From Synanceia verrucosa (lineage: Eukaryota > Chordata > Actinopteri > Perciformes > Synanceiidae): a stretch of 64,000 nucleotides of DNA. The notes below the pieces were generated by a model. It saw only the letters and a program-made list of their open reading frames with translations, was not told the DNA's origin and made no database searches. The translations under genes and the position numbers were made by a program. Position 1 is the first letter of the stretch. Every line of letters starts with the position of its first letter. The DNA is taken from the NCBI GenBank assembly GCA_029721515.1, contig CM056565.1, positions 7,504,742 to 7,568,741 on the forward strand, given 5' to 3'. This document shows positions 1 to 13,255 of the stretch, one piece after another.

Positions 1-2667
1 ACATCCGTATGAAGCATACTACTTTTTCTGAAGTGGAAGTAATAACTGTGATGTGATGTGATGTGATGTAGGGCTCCAGACTGGAATAAAATCACATTTT
101 GTAAACCAATTTAGCCTAGCTGTTTTACAATTAGATCAGGGAGACAGTTGTTCCTAATGGGCTCAGATAGCAAATAGACTCAGTATAGTCACTTAATAAA
201 ACTAATAGCATTTAAGAAAAAGCGTATGTGCATGCTGGCAGAACTTGTGTGGCTTGGTTATTTGAAGCTTTGTGTCTCTCAAGGATGTTTCGTTGCTATG
301 TGAGGTTTTGTCAGACTATTAAGTCTGTTCCATAACATCTCCAGTGCTGCTCTGTTTGTCTCAAAGACTCTTTCTTTCTTTCTGAGTTTCCTACTCGTAC
401 AGGAGTGAGGAATTTAAACTGAATTCACCTTTTTAGACCAAATTTAAGCCAAAACACTGGAATTCGCTGAGAAGTCAGTAATTAATCCAGAATAACACAG
501 GAATGACAGGAAACAACTGGAATTTGGCATCTCAGGCAAAAAATTATAACATTTTTGGAAAACAGTAAATTTAAAAAATTATGGATAACAAGAGCAATAA
601 TATTTCAACATTAAAAGTATAACATAATTAAAAAGCTTGCACATATGGATTAACCATTACAGAAATATAAAAAAAAATTAGGGCAGCAGTGGCAAACGCC
701 TAGTGGGTGGGGGAAAAATACATTTGTAAATTTATTGTTTTTGATAAACAAGGATACAACCCTAACCCACCCAGCAGAAATGGAGAGTGCATTGAGAAAA
801 CAGCAGTATCACAGCCATGGTGACACTAAACACAGATAATACAAGTTCTGATATATATAATAAAAGGGAAAAAGGTGCACATAATGGTATACACAGCAAG
901 GTGCTTCCAGCTGATACAACACATCAATCCTGTCTCTGAAGGTATTTCAATATAAGGACCCAGATCTTGTCACACTTCCTCTATCCTCATTATAAAATCC
1001 CAATCCTGCCAGGTGTAGAGCGTTAGTCATCATGACCCAACCATCACACATAGGTACCGATTCCATTTCCCACTCTCAGGATTTGCTGTTTTGCAATCAC
1101 CGTTCCAAACGAAACAGCTACTTTCTCATATTTATTGGCAGATGACGAGGCGCTCGATGCCCCAGGGTTGGCTATGAGTGGATCAGTTCCCAGTGCTTCC
1201 CAAAGCCTCAGAAAAACAATGCAAAATGCAGGAATGCTTCAGGTTGCCAATTGCAGACTTGCAAACAGACTTTCAAACAGGTGACACAACAAGCTGTTTA
1301 ACTTCTCCCTGGAGTAACAGAGTCTGTGAGATGTTTTAACTGAGTAAGACTTTGACTGGACGATCATTTGTCCCTCATCCTCCATGTCTTTTTAATTCCA
1401 GGCATGTCTAATAGACTCCTGTTATGTAAGCGCTGATTAAAATAGGATCCTGCCCCATGATTAACATCAAATCAAGTTTATTTAGTGGCTCTAGGGCTCT
1501 AGGGAGTCAGGCACTCTCTTCCTGACAGTAGTCATAGATTTGTCAATATATTGTAAATGTATAAAAAAAATTGATATAGAGATATTGTAAACGATGCATT
1601 GCTGAGCAAATGATGCAAAAGGTTTTAAAGACAGCATCATTACGGCCTGGTGAAAAGGAGTGAGTCCCTCATATAGGAGTGTTCATGTATTAATTTAATT
1701 GTAGTCATGCTGGCATCATTGTCATCAAGCACCATCACCAGGTAATTTATAGAAATATACATTTCTGTCATTTGGACTAAATGCTCGCTGAATGTGTTAC
1801 GTTATTGACTGCCAGGATCCCACAGCTTTCCCATTCCTGCTGCTGATGCCTCACCTCCTCTTACTGCCTGTGTCCTCTTTTGTCTTATTGAAGGCTCAGT
1901 TTGTTTCCATCTCTCTGGCTTCCTCCCACACTATAAAGACATGCAGATTCGGTTAAATGTTAAATTGCCCGTTGATCTATCCAGGGTAACCTTCATCACC
2001 CAATGTCAGTTCCCTGCTAGTTGGATAAGAGGTTGCAGATAATGGATGGATTATCTTATGATCACTCAGGATGTAACTGTGTCACGTGTTTCACGTTTCT
2101 TTTGTCTTTGCATTGATGAATTCCTGAAAGACACATTCAGGCAGCACTGTTGATGTGTGTAGAGAAACCACTGATTTCTATTTCTCCTAGCTGCTCAATA
2201 GATGTTTACCCAGCAGCCCAGCGGTTAACATCATTCTTCGTATACACCTTTGTTCATAATGAGCTATACATATTTTCACACATAACTGCCTCATTTATGC
2301 ATAGAAATGTAACCAGGCCAATTGATACTAAACAATGAAAGGAGTGGGAGCTGAAAAATGTTTGACATTATCTGTTTTTAGGGCAGCAAAAGGAAGAATA
2401 GCCTCATAAGATAAGCAAGCTGTGTTGTGCTGGTTTTAAATTTTTCACATCTGGTCCAGGGGGAAACATCTCTCATTGACACTGACCCTACTGGATATCT
2501 GGATAACGTTCTGCAATTTGTTTGAATTTGCTTATTTATAACTACTCTTTAACCAATGGTACACTTTTTCCTGCTCAGGTCTTTCACCAGTTTTATCTTT
2601 GCGACATCTCAGTGGGTAAACTGCCACCAGGCCATGAGTCACATAAACTGTTATGACAAATTCACAG
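1..2667. other. Intergenic or intronic DNA, no gene recognised
   Basis: I see no convincing coding exon here. Open frames are short and lack codon bias or recognisable motifs. A degenerate V-SINE fragment lies at about 1905-2053. The rest is AT-rich single-copy-looking sequence that could be intron or flank of the candidate gene whose exons may lie at 2.7-2.9 kb. Confidence 0.5.
1905..2053 (+). mobile_element. Degenerate V-SINE fragment
   Basis: The run contains the V-SINE core (GGCTTCCTCCCACACTATA, then AAGACATGCAGATTCGGTTA), an AAATTGCCCGTTG block, a CCAGGGTAACC block and a terminal GGATAAGAGGTTGCAGATAA followed by TGGATGGA. The same block order occurs in the intact copy at 63155-63518. 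The tRNA-like head is missing, so this is an old 5'-truncated copy. Confidence 0.6.
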
Positions 2668-2792
2668 TGACTACTCATCGCAGTTATTTTCTCTCTACGA
2701 CAGATCCACTGGAGTGTTCACTTTTAATCTCCTGAGACTTGAGCTGTGCTCTGATATTGTCGACAAAGCCGTTCTGATCAAACACCGCAAAG
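2668..2792 (+). other. Candidate coding exon of an unrecognised gene
   Basis: One frame is open from 2657 to the GT donor at 2793 (AAAG|GTAGGT) and reads as well-behaved protein, including QLFSLYDRSTGVFTFNLL and a following RLELCSDIVDKAVLIKHRK. Possible acceptors are at 2666-2667, 2682-2683 and 2702-2703; the last has the best pyrimidine tract. The YDRSTG portion faintly recalls the EF-hand-like YD..TG motif of the dystrophin/dystrotelin family, but this is too weak to name it. A phase-compatible candidate next exon begins at 2880. The 5' part of the gene would lie to the left, possibly outside the window. It could also be a chance open frame or a relic. Confidence 0.35.
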
Positions 2793-2879
2793 GTAGGTGC
2801 TACTGACACATCACTTTAATGGTTCATCTATCTCCACTCACACTGAACATCATTACACTGTTCAAATCATTGTCTTCAG

Positions 2880-2930
2880 CTCAGCCGGGTTTGGCTCTCT
2901 ACACCCCCTATGATGGAAGGGTGTGGTGAA
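2880..2930 (+). other. Possible terminal exon following the 2.7-kb candidate exon
   Basis: A strong acceptor (CATTGTCTTCAG) ends at 2879. The 87-nt interval from 2793 is a normal teleost intron length. In the phase left by the 2668-2792 exon, the sequence reads AQPGLALYTPYDGRVW and then a TGA stop. An alternative phase-compatible exon starts at 4081 and encodes a hydrophobic, membrane-like stretch ending in CLIKPPL and TGA at 4152-4154. An AATAAA lies at 4471-4476. I cannot choose between the two from sequence alone. Confidence 0.25.
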
Positions 2931-4760
2931 CATAGCCTACAGCATGTAAACACATAAACAGGATTTTAGCATGACAGATGAGGTTGGTGTTTGTGCTTTG
3001 ACATTGAATGGTCAAGTGCAATTTAAGGTCAGTTCAACAGGGTCTACAGAGCCGCCGGGTGAGGAGAGTCACAGATGGCTCACTAACTCTGGGACATCTG
3101 CTGGACATCACATCAAACCCAAGAGTTCACAGATCAGAGCCAGCAAAGACCTGCATCCTCCCCAGTCCTGACAGGAAGGACACAACAAAGCTATCAGTGT
3201 TATAACCATTCATTAATAGGCTCTGTTCTTTACCATCACTCATAAACAACAAGCATGGTGAGGGATCCGCTAAACTGGGCTGTCACAGAAACATCAGACG
3301 TTCATGGTCCCCAGAGTGCCAATATTCTAAACCAATGACATCTTATTAGTCTCATACTACACTAATGTTAGCATGCTAACGTGCTACACTAAGATGATGA
3401 AGATGGCAAATATTACACCAGCTTATCATCAACATGTTAGGCATTGTCATTGTGCATGCAGGCCTCACAGGAAGTTGATGTATTGTGTGTCATAGTACAC
3501 ATTTTAGGATCTAGTGTGCAACAAATCGACAAACCTGCAGTAATGTAGAGGCAACAAAGAACTCACTTTTGTTTAGGCAACAAGACCACTTAGTTATGTT
3601 TCAGAAAACACCGTGGTTAAAATATGTATGTAAATGAATTAAAATGCAAAGGGAACAATGTGCTATAAAACGTGAGGTCATAAAAATGCAACTTATAAAA
3701 GTGGTCTTTCTAATGTTTTATCCTTTGTCTCTTGCTTTGATCGTGGCAGACAACAAGGTGAACAGTGCATGCCACACCTCACGCATGATAGTCATTCAAA
3801 CGCCTTTTCTTGCAGCCAGGCTGCACTGTGAGTCTGCTTTCATGCTGATGTAAGCATTTAGTTCAAAGCATGACTGTGATGCCACAGTCTCAGCTAGATA
3901 GGCTCTTAATCTTGTTATAATGACTGACCAGATGACAGTGGGTAGAGATTTGCTGATGATACCCTGCATCAGTAGAAATGCCACCACAGCCTACTCGTTT
4001 AATATTCACTCACAGTCGGGGTAGATGCAGCTCTGCAGCACCCTAATCGAGGTTTCTAATATTCCTTTGTTCATCCTTAGGGAGTGTACTCACTGTGGCT
4101 CTCACACTGGGGAGTGTCTATTTAATTTACTGTCTCATAAAGCCGCCCCTCTGAGACTTAAACAGTGATTGCTGGACCATCCAGAGAACCAATAACAGCT
4201 GAATACTGTGATGGGGAGGGTGTCTTCATCCTCTGCACACCCTCACTCCCTTTAACTCAGAGCACTTGATCCTCCTTACCTGCATGTGGTCCATCTTGAC
4301 TGGTGAAGCTCTGCTGTTTAAACACCAGGTACTATTTCATTTGATCCAGGTTCCTCTTGAGTTGTCTCCAAGAACCTGCAGAGCTGGCATTTTCACTTTC
4401 TGTCTGTCATTTCATGAAATCTGGATAATTAAATGTTGGGTTGATCTGGTCGTGATGCACTTTGGATTTGAATAAAGTCAAGCTGGGGTTTCTTCCTAAC
4501 TGGCTGAAGATGTGTATTAGAATATTTTCTGTCTTAAATGGCAGGAAGAACCAATTACAGTTTAAGGCTGATGGCGGGGTGGATACCAGAAGAAATATAG
4601 TCCGTTTGCGCTGATTAATAGAAACTTTGCAGAATTCTCTGCTGGGAAAAAAAGTGCTGCTCAGAGCAATAGTTTACACCAGGCACCTGTCAAAGAAATT
4701 ATTCTTCAGGAAATGCTGGTATTTTTTTCTGTAATAGGCATGCAGACAACAATCAACCAT

Positions 4761-4796
<36 letters not shown>

Positions 4797-4913
4797 GATA
4801 TGTATTAAATATGTATATATGTATACATATATACAGATACAGTATATATGTATATATAGAGTACATATATATAAAAATATATATGTGTATTTATATATAT
4901 ATATATATATACA

Positions 4914-4988
<75 letters not shown>

Positions 4989-7900
4989 GGACCTGAGGGT
5001 GCATAACTCGTGCAGTAGTGATGTTTTATGTCTCAACTCCCACTTTCCTCGCTGAGCTCAGTGGCGGGGACAGCGTAAGTGCTCCAGACCTCTCAGGCTT
5101 TTATAAGATTACAGGCTCCAAAATTAAATAGAGGCATGTGCAAAAGGTTGGGAGGCCAGGGAAGAGTCAGACGAGGCCGAGGTAATGTCACTGTGTTGCT
5201 GATCATTATTGGGAGCGACGCAGACTGAACCCCCCCTCCATCCAAACAAGCTCGTACACACTCAACACACACACACACGCATTTCCCAGTATTGATTAGT
5301 TGGGGGAAAAGGGTTGAGGTCAGCAGGCATATGTCTGAATTTCTTTCTCTCTGTCTCTCACACTCCATTTATCTCTGTCTGATTCAATGCTCTCCTTCCC
5401 CCATCAGGGGGCCCATGCTTCATCCATACAGTACTGCGCCGCCCCCCCGCCCTGCTCCCGCACTCTGCGGTTTCTTTTTGTCCAACGCTTTGCCCTTCAC
5501 TCGACATACATAAATCAATCACTCAATCCAATTTCATTCAGAGCAAAGCCCAATGGATTCGCTCCCGAGCCACCGTCCCGAAAAAGCAACAGCATCCACA
5601 GTGTCATTACATTACAAATTAAATCATGTGGTTATGACCATGGATTTGATTTTGCTTCATTTTCAGTTTTCACACTAGAGGAGCAACAAACCACATACAA
5701 ACAAGAGCATAGCAGCCAGAGAGGAAAGTATTTCATAGCTCCAGCTCACTGTGAAATGGGGTAAACACAGTAGTTTTCACCCTGGAGACATGGACCCCCA
5801 AAGTGGTGGTAGATTGTTTCAGGTATACTCAAGATGATTAAGGAACATGAACAGATTTTTCATCAGTGCTTTCACTTGTTCAAAGCTCTTTACACAGTTA
5901 GCACAACAGGACTGTATGTGGACCAAACAGTGAAGAATGATTTATTCATTGCTTCTTTGACACTGAAAAATATTCAGCTCATTCAAATATGGTCACTCGA
6001 CAATATTTGCATTCTCTGTTTTTCAAAAAACAGATGCACATAAACTCAAATCCAATTCCAAACAGGAGACAGACAGATGAAAAAAATACATATTTTGAAT
6101 GATTTTCCGTGTTGTGGTCTGGTTTCATATGTGCTGTTTTGTTTCATTGTGGAAAGTTATATGATCTGTACTCTGGTCATGTGTGGCAGGTGTACCTTTC
6201 GCAACAGCTGGATTCCCATGTCACCATGATCACTTCTGTCACAAATTCCATCCTGTCAGGCTTCTAGGAAGTGCGAGGTGCTACTGGCAGCCATGGCTGT
6301 GGCTTAGGTGTGTGAAATGATACAGAGCTGGACAGTATTTCATTGAGAGAAGAGCAACTGAAGACTTTTCTTGTAAAATACACTTTTTCTCTTCTCTTGA
6401 CTGGCTTCAGCAAGACTGTGATTGACTGTTAATCACAATCAGAATTTATCCTGTGTAATTAACTATCAGGTTCAAATGTGGACAGCAGGTTTTGAAAACA
6501 AATACTATTGAAAAATGAACAAATTTAACTGAAATCTCACTGAGAAAAAAAAATCCTCTGTGGCGTAGAGAATGAACATGTATATATGTGTAATTCAAAC
6601 ACATTTTTTTGTCTGACAGCTATGAAAGCATGAATAAAACTGCAGGTTGCAGCTTGTGATTTTGAACAATGTTTAGCGTTCTTATTGTCTTCTTTTTCAG
6701 GACAGTAAATTTTAAATTGTTTAAAAGGAATAACACATTGAAAGTGACATAACTCCAGTAGCAACAGCCACTGCAGACCATGTGGATTTGCAGCTCCCCT
6801 CTGATTTAGGACCAATCCCTTTACAGTAACAACAGGGAACTGATTCATTAAACAAGCCATACCTGAATCTTAATGCTTTCCCTCACAGATAGACCTGATA
6901 GCTGATCAATAGTTGCCAGACTCAATCAATCAATGCCCTCCCGCCCTCCCGACAGACCCAGCTGCCTTGGCTCCAGGGCTGATTTGTCCTCCAGTGCTTC
7001 GCTGTCATTTGTCTTTAGATTTCCTTTCCATTTGATAGCTTCAGTGCTTTTCAAATGCCCTTTCCACATGCCCTTACCCCATCAGTGATTTATATGTGTG
7101 TCTGGTCATCACTGAGGACTTGACAAGTTCATGCTCATTTGCACAAACTCAATAGATCTTTTTTTTTCCCTTGCCACTGGGGTGAGATGATCCCACACAA
7201 ATCCAGTTACTTGCTGGTTGCTGCTGCACTGACACAATCTAATTAATTGTTTCATTAAACTTTATAAAATGAATGAGAGCAAGTTAATCAATTTGCAATC
7301 ATTTTTTCGCTGCCATGATAAATTTGGATTTTACATTGTTTCATTAAGCAACTTTTTATTTCACACAGTCAACACTTTAGACCTTGTAACATGTACAGAA
7401 CATCTCTGCCTCCTGCGTTGCACAGCTTGGACTGTTCAACAGCTGTTTTTTTCCATTTTACTGTCATTGTTTTCCTCTTTACAGACAATTGTGCAGTGAA
7501 CTGTGAAGGGAATTTTTTTAACCCTCATTCTCAAAGACATGCATGGCCATTTACACACACAAGCATGTACTTTAAAAGACAAGAATTCATTGCTATGCAT
7601 GAATGTCATCACCATGCATTTAAAAAAAATGCTTTGTCACGGCTGGATTGAGACCTAACATGAGCCTGAGTCACCACGGTTTATGTAGAGCGGCAGTTGT
7701 TAATGTCTTTCAAGGATGGCCTGGGTCTTCATGACAATTCTTTCCCTTATTATCGCCTCGCATCCATTTACATTTATGACATTTTGAAGATGTTCTCTGC
7801 CATTCCAACTCAAAATGTGCTCATTAAGAACGCCATCAGATCAAATGAAGACACATTTTGCTGCAATCAAATTGTCCCAGTGCAAGAATAGCTGCACAGC

Positions 7901-9059
7901 TCCTTCATAACATCTGTTCTTCTCTTTCTTTTTCTAGTTTTAATCAAGTCATACGTCACAGGCTTATGAACATAGGCCTCTGCGATTGATCTTGATCTAT
8001 TAAAAAGATCCAAACACAGAAAATCAACAACCTAAGGTATATCTGTGATAACTACTTCTTGGGTTCTGTTCTGCTGATGAATGGTTAATATCTGTATCAA
8101 TGCAGACAGTACTGGTCGGTGAATCATTGAGCCTAGCATTCTGTGTACTTTTGATAATAGCCAATACTTTATTGGCTGTCAATTTGTACACCATCTGCTG
8201 ACTAAACACACTAACTGCAACGTGACACAAACCTGCCAAGCACATAAACACAAAACAACAACACAAGCAGCCTTTTTACTGCTGTCTCCCCCACAGTTAA
8301 GTGTTTCTGCACATATGGCACCTGAGATAAATACAAGTATATTGTATCGATACATTCTGTCTAAAGTACGGAAATGTGATTGAAGTGTAGGTGTAAAAGA
8401 TGGGAAGACAGGATGCACATTTAAATGTATAAATCACTGCCTCCACTAGAATCATCTGATCCTAGTGCTCTCATCAGAGCATCTGCATTCTGCAGAGAGA
8501 CGTACGGTGTGGATAATGAATGTGATTCCTTGTAAATAAGCTACATGTTAGTCGTAAATCTTTTTGTGAATATAGCCACAATGTCAAATAAATAGAAGAC
8601 TAAGAAGCTGGGGCACAAATTTGAAGTCACATTATTTCTCTTCATTCATATAACTCACACAAAGTGTCAGAGTATGTCTTGCACAGACAGTTTGGATGCT
8701 ATTAAGCACCTGTGCCATGTAAAATAAAAACCTCCTCCAGCATGGTATGAAGTGACAAGTTTCTTCACACTGATTTCTGATTTAGGACATGCAGTTAACA
8801 AAAGAGAAAGATAAAAGCAAAGTTGCCTCCAGTGTGCTCTTTTAGCTAAACCATGCATGTAAGAGTTACATTTGGACAGTAAATCATCCTGTATGTATTA
8901 TACCTATACCTATATACCTAATGAGGAGCTTAGTATGGGGCTTTTATATTCTCAAAGTGCTTTCTGACTGGTTAGACTTTTCATCTTGCATTTTAAACTG
9001 GTGGCTGTTGGGGTTCCTTTCAGACTATTTACGTGAATTATGTACATTTTTTCAAAATA
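2931..9059. other. Intergenic region, no gene recognised
   Basis: About 6 kb without a recognisable gene, except for the alternative terminal exon at 4081-4154 and its AATAAA at 4471. It contains a compound GT/TA microsatellite at 4764-4984. Other open frames are short, overlap on both strands and carry no motif, so I treat them as noise. Upstream regulatory DNA of zfpl1 presumably lies at the right end. Confidence 0.5.
4764..4984. repeat. Compound (TG)n-(TA)n-(TG)n microsatellite
   Basis: A (TG)n run at 4764-4792 is followed by imperfect TATA/TACA-rich sequence, a long (TA)n run near 4917-4951, and a second (TG)n run to about 4984. It is slippage-prone, so the length is likely polymorphic. 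The long open frames of alternating Tyr/Ile or Cys/Val codons across it are artefacts. Confidence 0.95.
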
Positions 9060-9312
9060 AAATAAGAACATTTAAATAGTAAACTCCGGCTCTGTAGGTG
9101 GCAGAGTTCAGCAGCTGTTTGTGACACGAAGAAGCGTCAGAAGCGGAAGAGACGTGGCACATAAACAGAGAGAGGAAGCAGCTAGCTGCTGCTAAGTTTG
9201 CTCATGACAGCCTCCGGAGACACCTCCCATGTGAATCTGACAAGGAAGCTCAAATGACAGCTGTACAACATTACCTGAAACGAAGGGGACTTAATTAAAG
9301 TCTGTGTGACAG
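9060..9312 (+). promoter_or_regulatory. zfpl1: Probable zfpl1 promoter and 5' untranslated exon
   Basis: The sequence turns locally GC- and purine-rich here and ends at a good donor (GTGTGACAG|GTAAAC) at 9312/9313. The next acceptor in the right place is at 10314, six bases before the zfpl1 start codon, so this fits an untranslated first exon with a 1.0-kb intron. The transcription start is not visible, and I see no TATA box close by. Confidence 0.5.
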
Positions 9313-9840
9313 GTAAACATGTAGTTATTGATTATTTGCGTTACAACTTCCTCAACTCTACCAGCTAACTAGCTAGCTAGATTAGCTTGCTAACGTCACC
9401 TCAACCTGATAACTTCCAGCTAAAGTAGCAGCTAAAGTTAGCAGGGATCAATGTTGGGACAGTCTGAAGCCGTTACAGGTGACAATATGTGTTAGGTGGT
9501 GTTGAAACATGACGTTAGAGCAGAAAAACGGACTCGTGGCCTTCTGAAATGTGTACGATAATTTAATATGTCAACTCATCTGAAACCACAACAGCTTCAC
9601 ATTCACACCAACAGACAGTAACAGTAGCAGCCAGTGCGCCATTCATAACTAGCATTAGTCACTTATAAAGCTAACTCGATAGCCTGTCGATGAGGATAAT
9701 GTGGCAAAGATTTCACTGTTAAAATTGCTGTTCAAGGGCACTAATCTCCCATCCAGTACTTATGACATGGGACACCATACTCTCTCACTATATACACAGT
9801 ATTATTGCTGGAACTGCTAACATATGCAACCTCCATGACT

Positions 9841-9861
9841 GTGTGTGTGTGTGTGTGTGTG
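9841..9861. repeat. (GT)n microsatellite
   Basis: A short run of GT dinucleotides followed by a G-rich tract, within the presumed first intron of zfpl1. Confidence 0.85.
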
Positions 9862-10320
9862 GAGGGGGGGGGATTACAGTTATCACAGTTATTTGGTAAA
9901 ATCAGTCATTAAGCAAAATAATAGGACAAGTGTGGTTGTAATTGGATTCACCAGGAAATGAAATACATAACAAACAATGCATTTGTAAAAGTACTTCACC
10001 ACACACAAAAACATTGAAATGTATAGGAAAATATATTGCCCCACGTCATACTTCCATACTGCATCAACATAATGTATCTCCAAGTCATGTCAGTCTTTTC
10101 CTGTGTTGCGCTTGGCTGGTTGAAATTACCCTCATTGCCATAGCTTATAATGGCACATGCTTTTGCTCGTAATTGAGAACATGTTTTTCTTGCTTCCAGC
10201 TCATACCAAACAGGAGGATGCTTTGTAATCTACAGATCCAGGAGTTGTGTTGTTTTATTGTGTGCATTCATACCAAAAGCCAGCATTTTTCTGTTCTGCC
10301 TTAACACAGCGCAGGCGGCT

Positions 10321-12435
10321 ATGGGTCTTTGCAAGTGTCCGAAGAGAAAGGTGACCAATTTATTCTGCTTTGAACATCGTGTAAATGTGTGCGAGCATTG
10401 CTTGGTATCCAACCACAACAAGGTCAGTGAACAAGTATCATGTGATTTATCTTTGCTGTACAATTTTCCAACATCAAGTTACAAAAAGAAATGACATAAA
10501 ATATTTCCACTTGCTGCCCTTCAGTGTATCGTGCAGTCATATTTGCAGTGGCTCCAGGACAGCGATTACAACCCCAACTGTACTCTGTGTAATAATCCAC
10601 TGAATGCGCAAGACACTGTCAGGCTGGTCTGCTATGGTAAGGTTATCATATCAACATAGTCGTATCTGTCTGTTACAAATCTGCTGGGATTACCTGGTTT
10701 ACATGATATTTAATGCTAGGTTTGGTAATATACAAGAGTATATTATATTTTCAGAATTATCCAATTGAAATATGTTATGTTATAAGTAAAGCTTCCAACA
10801 AAACACTAATTTTAATTTGACAAACAGAAATTGGACAAACCAGTACTTTTTTTGTATTCATTTATTCCTTGCTTTCAAGCTAGGTTAATATTGCCACATT
10901 ATATGGCTTTTTTTTTTTAAACACATCAGGTAGTTGTTCTATGTAGCCAGAATTCTGGAGTATTAGGGTGTAATTTGAATTTCAACAAATATAAATATAA
11001 AATGTTTCTGAAGAATATTAACAACCCTGGCTTTTAAGGAACAGTTCAAGTGAATTACCAAATATATTTGGCCACTTGCAAAACTGGAGATAAATGGACT
11101 TTTATAAAATGACATCCTGTCCTTGTTGCTGTGGAGTGAAACTGTTTTCTCCTCCACAGATGTGTTTCACTGGGCCTGTCTTAATAACTTGGCCTCACGG
11201 CTGCCCCTCCACACGGCCCCAGCAGGATACCAGTGTCCCACCTGTCAGGGTCCAGTGTTTCCCCCTCCCAACCTTGCCAGCCCAATCGCTGATGTGCTGA
11301 AAGACCAGCTGTCATCTGTGAACTGGGCTAGAGCTGGTTTAGGGCTGCCGCTGGTAAGGGCTTATTATCGTTCAATCATGATCTTACAACCACCAGAGAT
11401 TTTTCTGAAAACAAATCAAGTGTTAAGAAAATACACATTGAAAACTCAACTAGTACAGATGTGAGGCTCTGAGTTATTAATAAAATGTTATATTTGACCA
11501 ACAGATTGAAGAGCCCATTGGGGTCCTTGAGGAGACCACAGCTAATGATGTCACAGATTACACTGACTGGTCAGCATTCGATGGTGAGCTTTATGATAGA
11601 TGCAGCGTGTGTGTATTTATTAAGGACTGTTTTTTTGAGTAATTTCATTGGTTTAATCTTTCCACAGCTCAGGAACAAAGTAACATTTACCCCAGCCACT
11701 CTTACAACACCAGCCTTACCCCACTGCCAAATTCAGTCTCATCTCCAGCCCAGGAAGACCTGGGAGGACCTCGTAAAAATGGGGATCAAAATACGCAGGA
11801 GCACTCTGTGGTTAACTTCACTAATGCCACGACCTGTGACACGATTACACTACACACAGGTAAAGAGATGGAAAGCCCTCTGAATCGACTCACCTTTCTA
11901 TTAAAGTACAGCTTGTGTTTCCTTCAGTGTTCTGAAACTTTAAACATTGTTGTTGATGTGTTTCCTTCAGTGTTGAGAGATCAAAGAATTAATTTGTTGT
12001 TATTCTGCAGCTTCGTCACCAAGAAAGATCTATGACACGCGGGACATAGATCACAGCTCTGTCACACAGATCGACTTTGATGACGACAAGTACCGGCGAC
12101 GGCCAACGTTGAGTTGGTTTGCTCAGATCCTCAAGTTAGTATCATGATTTGCTGTGGAACAGGATCTTTTTTTTCTTAACTCACCACTATGAATTAATCT
12201 CTATGCAAATGTCATTGTGGTCTCTTAACATTATTATTATCTTTCCAGAAATCGCACAGGTGGGAAGCGGACGTCTCTGTCCTGGAAACAGCGGGTGTTC
12301 ATGCTCCTCGTAGTTGGAGTGCTGGGATTCTTTACATTGATAATTATCATGGCTAAACTTGGACGTGCCTCTGCTGGTTCCGACCCGAATTTAGATCCTC
12401 TTCTTAACCCCCACATCCGCGTGGGGAAAAACTGA
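10321..12435 (+). CDS. zfpl1: Zinc finger protein-like 1 (Golgi membrane protein)
   Basis: Seven coding exons assemble in frame: 10321-10422, 10525-10636, 11160-11353, 11505-11583, 11668-11859, 12011-12134 and 12249-12435, giving 329 aa (human about 310). The protein starts MGLCKCPKRKVTNLFCFEHR, a B-box-like zinc site with Cys/His pairs to about residue 43. A RING-like finger follows, with C53-x2-C56, HWAC and CPTC. After a low-complexity acidic linker and a conserved DDDKYRRRPTLSWFAQIL segment comes one membrane helix at about residues 284-304 near the C-terminus. In vertebrates ZFPL1 is a cis-Golgi integral protein that binds GM130 and helps maintain Golgi architecture. All splice sites are GT/AG and every exon phase matches. 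The start codon is the first ATG after the acceptor at 10314. No defects are seen. Confidence 0.96.
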
Positions 12436-13187
12436 TGACAAAGCATTGATTCCTTCTGCTTTTCTTTCTGAGTTACACAATATACAGTATGCCTGTGAAA
12501 TGGGACTTTCCAATGAGCAGTTAACCCAGCAGAGGGAGCCATTTACCCAACTTGAATGGAAAAGAGAAAGAGACAGTCGGAACATGTCATACCATAGAAA
12601 CATGTCACAGCATTCAGAAGGTTCCTTTGATCCAAGCAAACCATAAACTCCAAAAGGTGACCAAGGCTAATGTATATAGACGAAGGAGCCTGTTATTGCT
12701 GCTTTGAAATGCGAATGATGAAGAGGGGTAATATTTATATTTACAATTCCAGCTAACATTTGTGATCTTTGTAAGTTGATTGATTTTTTAAGTTCAGTAG
12801 AAATTATATTAACACTGATGATGTTTGAAAGAATATCTTTAGCTGGTTTCATCAGCAGTGAAATGGTGTACAATAATGTCTAACACGTTTATTAACTGAT
12901 TGCACTTGCTGATTTGATTTGAGTGGCCATCGTGAGTTTCTTCTTCAGAGGAAACGTGTTCCTCACAACTGGAATCACCCCACACACAATTAATACATAG
13001 CTCTTTATGGGTGTCTGCTTTACTTCTGAAATTGAGTGCATTGCTTTTAGACTTTCAACACATACTGTATGTACATTTCCCTGATGTTTTGGACTGTCTA
13101 TTAAATGGGAAAACTGCAGAATTCCAGTAGTTATGTTTTCTAATGTCCATGTATCCTATCCATTACGTTATCTGCTGCTGTACATAA
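12436..13187 (+). other. zfpl1: zfpl1 3' untranslated region and flank
   Basis: Non-coding sequence after the stop codon, without recognised repeats. A TATTAAATGG near 13098 is a weak polyadenylation candidate, and the next AATAAA is near 13433 beyond a SINE tail. I cannot fix the transcript end. Confidence 0.4.
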
Positions 13188-13255
13188 GCATCCATCCATC
13201 CATCCATTTTCTACTGCACGGTACACCCTGGACTACTCGCCCATTCATCCCAAGA
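13188..13255 (-). mobile_element. V-SINE 3' tail fragment
   Basis: CATCCATCCATCCATTTTCT followed by ACTGC and TACACCCTGGACTA is the reverse complement of the SINE tail (CCAGGGTGTACC ... AGAAAATGGATGGATG). An internal deletion has fused the two blocks. Only the 3' end remains. Confidence 0.55.

Noticed and set aside
2579..2615. 37-nt candidate exon upstream of the 2.7-kb candidate exon
   Set aside because: Phase-compatible with the exon at 2704, but very short with a mediocre donor, and the downstream frame is open further 5' without it.
4674..5055. Open frames of alternating Tyr/Ile or Cys/Val codons
   Set aside because: Translation of the TA/TG microsatellite. The same applies at 14610-14849 and 54834-55056.
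5292..5764. Two overlapping + strand open frames of 73 and 125 codons
   Set aside because: No recognisable motif, no splice partners, and composition like surrounding non-coding DNA.
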